Positions 57,711 through 64,000 of a stretch of DNA of 64,000 bases are shown here, one piece after another (the stretch's first letter is position 1; each line of letters begins with the position of its first letter). Position numbers and translations under genes: made by a program. The stretch covers positions 1 to 64,000 of the forward strand of contig CAIQHF010000044.1 of NCBI GenBank assembly GCA_903871605.1, written 5' to 3'. Under the pieces are notes generated by a model. That model had not been told where the DNA came from. It ran no database searches and saw only the letters and a program-made list of their open reading frames with translations. The stretch comes from an uncultured Sphingomonadaceae bacterium. Lineage in GTDB: Bacteria; Pseudomonadota; Alphaproteobacteria; Sphingomonadales; Sphingomonadaceae.

Positions 57711-58991
57711 TCAGCGTCTCGCCGGCGCGTCGAGCGCCGCTTCGGTGGCAGTACCCGGCAGCTCGGCGCGCATCGATGCCGCCACCGCCTCGGCGCGGGC
57801 CATCACGCGCAGCACGTTGCCGCCGGCGAGCTTGGCGACGTCGGCGTCGCTCCAGCCGCGGCGCAGCATCTCGGCGAGCAGCGCGGGATAGGTAGAGACG
57901 TCGCCAAGCCCTTGGGGGAGGGCATTGTCGACCCCGTCGAAATCCGATCCTATGCCGACATGATCGACCCCTGCGATCTTGGCGATATGGTCGATATGGT
58001 CGGCGACGTCGGCGATCGTCACGCGCGGTTCGGGATTGTCGCGGTGCCACTGCGCCAGCGCGGCCGCCGCCTTGTCGGGCTGGCCGATATAGAGCCCGCC
58101 GAACGGAGGCGCGTCGAGCCGCACCTTCTCGGCGGCCTCCTCCGCTCCCCAGCGGCGATGCGCCTCGGTCAGATAGGAGGGCGCGAAATTGACCATCACC
58201 ACGCCGCCATTGGCCGCGACCAGCCTGAGCACCGCGTCGGAGACGTCGCGCGGATGGTCGTCGAGCGCCCGCGCGCTCGAATGCGAGAAGATCACCGGCG
58301 CCTTCGAAACGCGCAGTGCGCTCAGCATCGTCGCCTCGCTGACATGGCTCAGATCGACCAGCATGCCGAGCCGGTTGAGTTCGTGCACCACCGCCTCGCC
58401 GAACGGGGTGAGCCCGTTATGCCGGGGGTTGTCGGTCGCCGAATCCGCCCAGTCGATCGTCTTCGCGTGGGTCAGCGTGAGATATCCCGCGCCGAGGTCG
58501 TGATAGGCGCGCAGCACCGACAGGCTGTCGGCGATCTGGTTGCCGCCCTCGACCCCGATCATCGAGGCGATCCGCCCCGCTCGGTGGATGCGGCGTACGT
58601 CATCGGCGGTGCGCGCCAGTGCGAAGGTCTCGGGGTAGCGCGCGACGATATGCTTGACGAGATCGATCTGCTCGAGCGTCTGCTTCACCTGTTCGAGCGG
58701 CGGCAGGTCAGCCGACACCCACACCGACCAGAATTGGCCGCCCACCATGCCCTGCCGCAGCCGCGCAATGTCGGTGTTGTACGCGATCGGCCGGGCGCCC
58801 AGCCCCGCGCGCAGGTCGAGCGTCCAGCGGCCTTCGCCCTCGCGCTCCCTGAGCGATTCCGCCCAGTCATTATGCCCGTCGATCAGTGGCGTCGCCTTGA
58901 GGATGCGCGCGACCCGCGCGGCATCGGGCGGCGGTGCCGGGGCGGCGGCGAGCAGCAGCGGACATGCGCAGGCGAGAAGCGTCTTGATCAT
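57711..58991 (-). CDS. Exported membrane dipeptidase (peptidase M19)
   Basis: A 426-residue renal-dipeptidase-like zinc enzyme with a signal peptide (MIKTLLACACPLLLAAAPA). Metal ligands are in PLIDGHNDWAE (HxD), MIGVEGGNQIAD (bridging Glu), VDLSHVSEATM, IFSHSSARALDDHPRD and GIGSDFDGVDN. It hydrolyses dipeptides, possibly with D-residues, in the periplasm. It converges on the channel-like gene with a three-base gap. Confidence 0.93.
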   Translation of the reverse strand: MIKTLLACACPLLLAAAPAPPPDAARVARILKATPLIDGHNDWAESLREREGEGRWTLDLRAGLGARPIAYNTDIARLRQGMVGGQFWSVWVSADLPPLEQVKQTLEQIDLVKHIVARYPETFALARTADDVRRIHRAGRIASMIGVEGGNQIADSLSVLRAYHDLGAGYLTLTHAKTIDWADSATDNPRHNGLTPFGEAVVHELNRLGMLVDLSHVSEATMLSALRVSKAPVIFSHSSARALDDHPRDVSDAVLRLVAANGGVVMVNFAPSYLTEAHRRWGAEEAAEKVRLDAPPFGGLYIGQPDKAAAALAQWHRDNPEPRVTIADVADHIDHIAKIAGVDHVGIGSDFDGVDNALPQGLGDVSTYPALLAEMLRRGWSDADVAKLAGGNVLRVMARAEAVAASMRAELPGTATEAALDAPARR

Positions 58992-59033
58992 GATTTAAGC
59001 GTAGCGGGATCGGGGACGGCGACAAGGTGGACG

Positions 59034-59112
59034 GTTCCCCCGGCGAAAGCCGCGGGCCCAAGCGACAGGCGCGGCGACGGCAACCCTGGGGCCCGGCTTT
59101 TGCCGCGGAACG
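59034..59112. repeat. REPIN-like inverted repeat upstream of rne
   Basis: Left half GTTCCCCCGGCGAAAGCCGC then GGGCCCAAG. The right half ends TTTTGCCGCGGAAC and pairs with the left across a short spacer. It matches the arms of the element inside hpnI (26463-26558). Confidence 0.75.
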
Positions 59113-59465
59113 GCGGTCGAGTTGCCCCGGGCACCGCTTGCTTGCCGTATCTGCATACGGATGCTAGCACCGCAGACGGGTGTCGCGCAGAAGATCGTCC
59201 TGCCCGCAGGATGATCGCTCCGCGCCCTCAGGCCGGCGCCGTTCCTGGCGGCCGGCGGCTTAGGTTGACCGTCGCCATGTTGCATATCTCGTCCCGCGTC
59301 CCCTGCATCCGTGAGGATGTCGGCGCGCGGACGGGACGCCCGGCCGATCCGGCCCGGCATGTGACAGCGACGCGCATGTTCACCAATGTTTCCATCGCGA
59401 TGGCCCCCAGGCGCTTGGCGCCGGCCGGGCCGTCGACTCCCATGCATTCCAGCTTATCGGCGCAC

Positions 59466-59485
59466 CCGCTGCTTGCGAGCAGCGG
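59466..59485 (+). promoter_or_regulatory. Stem-loop in the rne leader
   Basis: CCGCTGCT and AGCAGCGG form an eight-base perfect stem with a TGCG tetraloop, 23 bases before the rne start. E. coli rne is autoregulated through 5'-UTR hairpins bound by RNase E; a similar use here is inference. Confidence 0.5.
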
Positions 59486-59508
59486 CCGGCGCGCCCGGAG
59501 AATATATA

Positions 59509-62298
59509 ATGACGACGCGCATGCTGATCGACGCGCGCCACCCGGAAGAGACCCGGGTCGCGGTCGTACAAGGTAACCGGATCGAGGAGTTCGATTTCGA
59601 ATCGGCCGAACGCAAGCAGCTCAAGGGCAATATCTATCTGGCCAAGGTGACGCGCGTCGAGCCGTCGCTCCAGGCCGCGTTCATCGAGTTTGGCGGTAAC
59701 CGTCACGGTTTCCTCGCTTTCTCGGAAATCCATCCGGACTATTATCAGATCCCCAAGGAGGATCGCGACGCCTTGCTGCGCGAGGAGGCCGAGGACGCGC
59801 TCGCCTTCGCCGACGATGACGACGACGATTATCATGACGACGAGCATGGCGCGGAGGCGTCCGATCACGACATTGACGAGGCTTCGATCGAGCGTCTCGA
59901 CAATGATGGCGCGCCCGAACCGCTCGACGCTGCCGAGGATCATCCGCACGAGGACGGCGACCATGGCGATGGCGAGCAGGACGAGGCCAAGCGCGTCGCG
60001 TCCAAGTCCGCGGGCCGCGGCGGTGACGGCGACCAGGTCGAGGCGCTGCGCCGCCGCCGCCAGAATCTGCGCCGCCGCTACAAGATCCAGGACGTCATCC
60101 GCAGGCGGCAGGTGCTGCTGGTGCAGGTCGTCAAGGAGGAGCGCGGCAACAAGGGCGCGGCGCTGACCACCTATTTGTCGCTCGCCGGCCGCTACTGCGT
60201 GCTGATGCCCAACACGTCGCATGGCGGCGGCATCTCGCGGAAGATCTCGAACGTCGCCGATCGCAAGCGGCTGAAGTCGATCATGGCGGAGATGAAGCTG
60301 CCCAAGACGATGGGCTGCATCGTGCGCACCGCGGGGCTCCAGCGCACCAAGGTCGAGATCAAGCGCGACTTCGACTATCTCGCGCGGCTGTGGGACGGGA
60401 TCCGCGAGGGCACGCTCAAGTCCGAAGCGCCGGCGCTGATCTACGAGGATTCGAACCTCATCAAGCGCGCGATCCGCGACATCTATTCGCGCGAGATCGA
60501 CGAGGTGCTGGTCGAGGGTCCCGAGGGCTACAAGACCTCGCGCGAATATATGAAGCTCTTGATGCCGGCGCATGCGAAGAAGATCCGGCCCTATATCGAC
60601 GCGGTGCCGCTGTTCCAGCGCTTCGGCGTCGAGGACCAGCTGACCGCGATGTACCAGCCTGTCGTTCAGCTCAAGTCGGGCGGCTACCTCGTCATCAACC
60701 CGACCGAGGCGCTGGTCTCGATCGACATCAACTCGGGCCGCTCCACTCGCGAGCATAATATCGAGCAGACCGCGACCGCGACCAACCTGGAAGCCGCGCA
60801 CGAGATCGCGCGCCAGTTGCGGCTGCGCGACATGGCGGGCCTCGTCGTCATCGACTTCATCGACATGGACAACAACTCCAATGTCCGGAAGGTCGAGAAG
60901 GCGATGAAGGAGGCGCTGCGCAACGATCGCGCGCGCATCCAGATCGGCCGCATCTCGTCCTTCGGGCTGATGGAGATGAGCCGCCAGCGGCTGCGCACCG
61001 GCGTGCTCGAGGCCTCGACGCGTATCTGCCCGCATTGCGAGGGCACAGGCTTCGTCCGCACCGCCTCGTCCGCGGGCCTCTCCGCGCTGCGCCTGCTCGA
61101 GGAGGCCGCCGCGCGCGGTCGCGGCACGCTGCTGACGCTGCGCGCCAGCCGCGAAGCGACGATCTATGTGCTCAACCGCAAGCGTGCCGAGATTAGCGAG
61201 ATCGAGGATCGCTACGGCGTCGAGATCGAGGTGATCCCCGATCATCACGACGAGGGCGCGCGGATGACCGTCGACATCTCCGGCCCGCCGCCGATGCACG
61301 CACCCAAGCTGCCGCCGATGCCCGAGCCCGAGCCCGAGGACGATCTGATCGACGAGATCGAGGAGGATGAGGAGGAGCTCGAGGAGGCCTCCGACGAGGA
61401 AGAGACCGAGCGTCCGGCCAAGAGCGAGCGCGGTGATCGGCCCGAGCGGTCCGAGCGCGAGGAAGGCGAGGGCGGCCGTCGCCGTCGTCGTCGCCGTCGT
61501 CGCGGCGGCCGCCGCGAGGACGGGTCGCCCGAGGGTGCCGAGGGTTCGCACGAGCCCGAGGGCGAAGAGCCGACCAGCGGCAGCGAGGGCGATGCGTCCG
61601 ACGACATCGTCGCCGAGGGCGCGGCCGAGCAGAGCGAAGCCGAGGCGCAGGCCGAGGGCACGCGCCGCCGTCGGCGCGGGCGTCGCGGCGGTCGCCGTCG
61701 CGAGGGTGGCGAGCCGCTGATCATCGATGCCGGCGACGTCGGTCCCGCCGCGACCGATATCGCGGACGGTGGCGTCGCGGTCGCGGCGAACGCCGACATG
61801 GCCGAGGTCGTCCCGGTGACCGCGGTCGAGCCCGCGCCGGAGACGGTTGCCAAGCCCCGCGGCCGTCGCCGTCCGCGTGCGCGCACCGCCGAGGAGATCG
61901 CGGCCGAGGCACCGGTCGCGGTCGAAGCGGCACCCGTCGCCGAAACCGCGCCGGTTGACGCCGCTGCCGAAGCGCCCGCGCCGAAGCGCCGTCGCAGCCG
62001 CAAGTCGGCCGCCGACGCCGCTCCAACCGAGACGCCGGCTGCTGACGCGCCGGTCGTCGAAGCCCCGGTGGAGCCCCAGCCCGAGCCGGTGGCCGAGGAC
62101 GCCGCCGAGGCGCCCGCGCCTAAGCCGCGCCGTTCGCGCAAGAAGGCGGAGCCCGCGGTCGCGGCCGAACCCGTCGCCGAGCCGGTTGCGGAAGCGGCTG
62201 CCGCTGCGGACGCGGCGGACGGCGGAGCGGCGGCCGACGAGCAGCCCGACGACGGCACGCCGCGCCGCGGCTGGTGGCAGCGCACCTTCGGCGCCTGA
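59509..62298 (+). CDS. rne: Ribonuclease E
   Basis: A 929-residue endoribonuclease, the core of the RNA degradosome. The S1 domain (about 35-215) is split by about 100 residues with acidic runs (DDDDDDYHDDE near 105) before RYKIQDVI. Catalytic aspartates are D406 in VSIDINSG and D449 in VVIDFIDMDNN, 43 residues apart as in E. coli D303/D346. The Zn-link cysteines are C507 and C510 (CPHC), 58 after D449. The C-terminal 330 residues are low complexity, with alternating acidic, Arg-rich and Ala/Pro/Glu tracts that likely bind RNA and degradosome partners. GGAG lies eight bases before the ATG. Confidence 0.96.
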   Translation: MTTRMLIDARHPEETRVAVVQGNRIEEFDFESAERKQLKGNIYLAKVTRVEPSLQAAFIEFGGNRHGFLAFSEIHPDYYQIPKEDRDALLREEAEDALAFADDDDDDYHDDEHGAEASDHDIDEASIERLDNDGAPEPLDAAEDHPHEDGDHGDGEQDEAKRVASKSAGRGGDGDQVEALRRRRQNLRRRYKIQDVIRRRQVLLVQVVKEERGNKGAALTTYLSLAGRYCVLMPNTSHGGGISRKISNVADRKRLKSIMAEMKLPKTMGCIVRTAGLQRTKVEIKRDFDYLARLWDGIREGTLKSEAPALIYEDSNLIKRAIRDIYSREIDEVLVEGPEGYKTSREYMKLLMPAHAKKIRPYIDAVPLFQRFGVEDQLTAMYQPVVQLKSGGYLVINPTEALVSIDINSGRSTREHNIEQTATATNLEAAHEIARQLRLRDMAGLVVIDFIDMDNNSNVRKVEKAMKEALRNDRARIQIGRISSFGLMEMSRQRLRTGVLEASTRICPHCEGTGFVRTASSAGLSALRLLEEAAARGRGTLLTLRASREATIYVLNRKRAEISEIEDRYGVEIEVIPDHHDEGARMTVDISGPPPMHAPKLPPMPEPEPEDDLIDEIEEDEEELEEASDEEETERPAKSERGDRPERSEREEGEGGRRRRRRRRRGGRREDGSPEGAEGSHEPEGEEPTSGSEGDASDDIVAEGAAEQSEAEAQAEGTRRRRRGRRGGRRREGGEPLIIDAGDVGPAATDIADGGVAVAANADMAEVVPVTAVEPAPETVAKPRGRRRPRARTAEEIAAEAPVAVEAAPVAETAPVDAAAEAPAPKRRRSRKSAADAAPTETPAADAPVVEAPVEPQPEPVAEDAAEAPAPKPRRSRKKAEPAVAAEPVAEPVAEAAAAADAADGGAAADEQPDDGTPRRGWWQRTFGA

Positions 62299-62386
62299 TC
62301 GTCCGGGCATGCGCGACCATGCCCTCCCGCGCGCGTCCCGGGCCCGGCTTCACGCCGGGTTCAGGGCGGCGCGGCCAGGGCAGGTC

Positions 62387-63793
62387 ATGGTTTCCGCCCG
62401 CCGCGCCGCCGACTCGCTTCCGGGGCGCCTTGCGCGTCTGTTGCTGATCCTGATCCTGTCGGGCGTTTTCGCGGCGCGCCCTGCGCTCGCGCAGGACGAC
62501 GAGCCGCAGGTGTTGCGCGACACCGAGACCGAGGCCTTTTTCCGCGACATCTCGACGCCGCTCGCCAAGGCGGCGGGGCTCGACACCAGCAAGGTGCAGG
62601 TCATCCTGCTGTCCGACCAGTCGATCAACGCGGGCGCGACCTCGGGGCAGATGGTCGGCGTCAATGCCGGCACGATCTTCGCGGCCGACAATGTGCTCGA
62701 GCTGCAGGGCGTCATCGCGCATGAATTCGGCCATCTCGCCGGCGGCCATGTTCCGCTCGCGAACGACAATTTCGGCAAGTTCGGCAAGATCAGCCTGCTG
62801 TCGCTACTCGCCGGCGTCGCGGCGGTCGCCGCCGGCGCGCCCGAGGCCGGCATGGCGGTGATGGGTGCGGGCACGCAGATCGCGCAGAGCGACGCGCTGG
62901 CCTTTTCGCGCGCGCAGGAAGCGAGCGCAGACGCGGCGGGCGCTTCCTATCTGCGCGCGGCGCATCTCTCGGGATCGGGGATGCTGAGCTTCTTCGGCAA
63001 GCTCAAGGTCGAGGAATATCGCCTCTCGCCCGCCGACGAGGCGATCAACCCGTTCATGCAGGACCATCCGATGTCGGCCGAGCGCCAGGCGACGCTGGAA
63101 AAGGACGTCACCAGCTCGCCCTATTACCACGTCCCCGTCGATCCGGCGCTGGAGGCGCGCTTCCTGCGGATCAAGGCCAAGCTGCAGGGCTTCCTGCTCG
63201 ATCCGACGACGGTGATGCGCACCTTCCCCGAAAGCGACCGCTCGGTGCCCGCGCATTATGCGCGCGCCTATGCCTGGCATCGCAGCGCTTATCCCGACAA
63301 GGCGGATGCCGAGGCCGACGCGTTGCTCGCGACCGCGCCGCTCGATCCCTATTTCAACGAGCTCAAGGGCCAGATCCTGCTCGAGAACGGCCACCCCCGC
63401 GAGGCGCTGGCGCCGCTGCGCATCGCGGTCGCGCAGTCGGGCAGCGCGCCGCTGATCTCGGCGATGTTCGGCCATGCGCTGCTCGCCACCGACGATCCGA
63501 AGAATTTCGCCGAGGCCGAGCGCGTGCTCAAGGTGTCGGTCGACAAGGATCGCGAGGATCCGCTCGCCTGGTATGCGCTGGGCACGGTCTATGCGCAGCG
63601 GGGCGACGAAGCGCACGCCGCGCTCGCCACCGCCGAGCGCTATGCGATGGGCGGAGACGACCGCCTCGCGCGGCAGAATGCCGAGATCGCGATGCGCGGC
63701 ATCCCCGAAGGCAGCATCGACTATCTGCGCGCGGAGGACATAGCGGTCACCTCGCGCAACAATCTCGACGACAAGGTCAGACACAAACGATGA
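62387..63793 (+). CDS. Exported M48 metalloprotease with TPR domain (BepA-like)
   Basis: A 468-residue periplasmic protease with a signal peptide ending ARPALA-QDDEP. The zinc motif is H112-E113-F-G-H116 in VIAHEFGHLAGGH, with the third ligand in RAQEASADAAGASYL. TPR-like helices (about 290-460) follow. BepA homologues degrade or mature outer-membrane proteins and LptD. It lies 88 bp after rne and overlaps the DsbA-family gene by four bases. Confidence 0.92.
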   Translation: MVSARRAADSLPGRLARLLLILILSGVFAARPALAQDDEPQVLRDTETEAFFRDISTPLAKAAGLDTSKVQVILLSDQSINAGATSGQMVGVNAGTIFAADNVLELQGVIAHEFGHLAGGHVPLANDNFGKFGKISLLSLLAGVAAVAAGAPEAGMAVMGAGTQIAQSDALAFSRAQEASADAAGASYLRAAHLSGSGMLSFFGKLKVEEYRLSPADEAINPFMQDHPMSAERQATLEKDVTSSPYYHVPVDPALEARFLRIKAKLQGFLLDPTTVMRTFPESDRSVPAHYARAYAWHRSAYPDKADAEADALLATAPLDPYFNELKGQILLENGHPREALAPLRIAVAQSGSAPLISAMFGHALLATDDPKNFAEAERVLKVSVDKDREDPLAWYALGTVYAQRGDEAHAALATAERYAMGGDDRLARQNAEIAMRGIPEGSIDYLRAEDIAVTSRNNLDDKVRHKR

Positions 63794-64000
63794 ATGGCAA
63801 GAATCTGGCGGGCGGGCTCGCCGCAGCCGCGGCCGGCGCGATCGGCGCGGTGGTGGCGATGCACGGGCTCGACCGCGCGCCGCATCCGGCGGCGACGAGC
63901 GCGAGCGTCCAGGCCTATCTCGCGGACCACCCCGAGGCTCTGTCCGAGGCGGTCGACCGCTATCAGGACAGGCAGACCGCGGCGGCGATCGACGCGCACC
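63790..64000 (+). CDS. DsbA-family thiol-disulfide protein (partial, 3' end cut by window)
   Basis: Only the first 70 residues are visible. An N-terminal hydrophobic segment (MNGKNLAGGLAAAAAGAIGA) is followed by VQAYLADHPEALSEAVDRYQ and RQTAAAIDAH, the N-terminal extension typical of ScsC/DsbA-like proteins. The catalytic CxxC lies beyond the window. It is coupled to the M48 protease by an ATGA overlap, in keeping with envelope protein quality control. Confidence 0.75.
   Translation, partial: MNGKNLAGGLAAAAAGAIGAVVAMHGLDRAPHPAATSASVQAYLADHPEALSEAVDRYQDRQTAAAIDAH

Larger units (their letters stand above)
58992..59508. other. 517-bp region upstream of rne without a gene
   Basis: Holds a REPIN-like element (59034-59112), a small perfect palindrome CCGTATCTGCATACGG (59145-59160), a possible promoter area around 59262-59290 (TTGACC followed by CATATC, spacing poor), several G+C-rich inverted repeats, and the rne 5' untranslated region ending with GGAG eight bases before the ATG. 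Reading frames through it show no protein-like sequence. Confidence 0.6.

Noticed and set aside
59380-62310. Very long open frame antisense to rne
   Set aside because: It mirrors the low-complexity, G+C-rich RNase E gene. Its translation is Arg/Gly/Leu-rich without domain signals, whereas the plus strand carries all RNase E motifs.
1-64000. CRISPR arrays, IS transposases, prophage or rRNA
   Set aside because: No regularly spaced direct repeats, DDE/HUH transposase motifs, phage structural genes or rRNA-like sequence were noticed. The repeats present are scattered inverted elements.

Overview
The window is a high-GC (roughly two thirds G+C) chromosomal segment whose gene content and protein style point to an alphaproteobacterium of the Sphingomonadales (Sphingomonas-like). 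The main reasons are the complete hopanoid cluster with the composite-cyclitol genes hpnI, hpnJ and hpnK, RNase E with a large acidic insertion in its S1 domain, many GTG starts with 4-base ATGA/GTGA overlaps, and several families of short palindromic repeats in gaps. No rRNA, tRNA, IS transposase, CRISPR or prophage genes were seen. All assignments come from reading the sequence; no database search was run.

Layout. 1-4646: valine/branched-chain acyl-CoA degradation on the minus strand (mmsB, enoyl-CoA hydratase, acyl-CoA dehydrogenase, mmsA), interrupted by a small plus-strand GIY-YIG nuclease gene framed by direct palindromic repeats. 4873-9507: AaeB/AaeX/AaeA-like efflux operon with its own NodT-type outer-membrane lipoprotein. 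9480-11234: ClC channel with CBS domains. 11417-20900: fatty-acid regulon in two divergent arms: DUF2147 protein, FadL, FadD and a MerR regulator to the left; thiolase, FadN-type dehydrogenase/hydratase and acyl-CoA dehydrogenase to the right.

21111-40381 is the hopanoid region. From a divergent start near 26.7 kb, hpnI-hpnJ-hpnK-(ferritin-like di-iron protein)-hpnL run left, and hpnA-B-C-D-E-shc-hpnG run right. ispH-hpnH run left into hpnG, hpnM runs right into hpnN, and hpnN is preceded by a small secreted DUF2141 protein. Together these cover isoprenoid precursor supply (ispH), squalene synthesis through hydroxysqualene (hpnD, hpnC, hpnE), cyclisation (shc), adenosyl side-chain addition and processing (hpnH, hpnG), headgroup glycosylation, deacetylation and ring contraction (hpnI, hpnK, hpnJ), and transport to the outer membrane (hpnN, hpnM).

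40657-64000 is mixed housekeeping: two orphan response regulators, chorismate mutase, a long-chain polyprenyl diphosphate synthase, an FAD/NAD(P)-binding protein, a LysR regulator divergent from malate synthase G, a SPOUT RNA methyltransferase, a hybrid histidine kinase with a 50-residue downstream gene, a glycine-rich secreted protein, a putative small RNA or attenuator, a polysaccharide deacetylase, kdpDE without kdpFABC but followed by a channel-like membrane protein, an M19 dipeptidase, RNase E, a BepA-like M48 protease and the start of a DsbA-family protein.

The items most worth a second look are the repeat-framed GIY-YIG cassette, an in-frame palindromic insertion in hpnI, the di-iron protein inside the hopanoid headgroup operon, the kdpDE-channel neighbourhood, and the minus-strand structured RNA upstream of a 62-residue gene.
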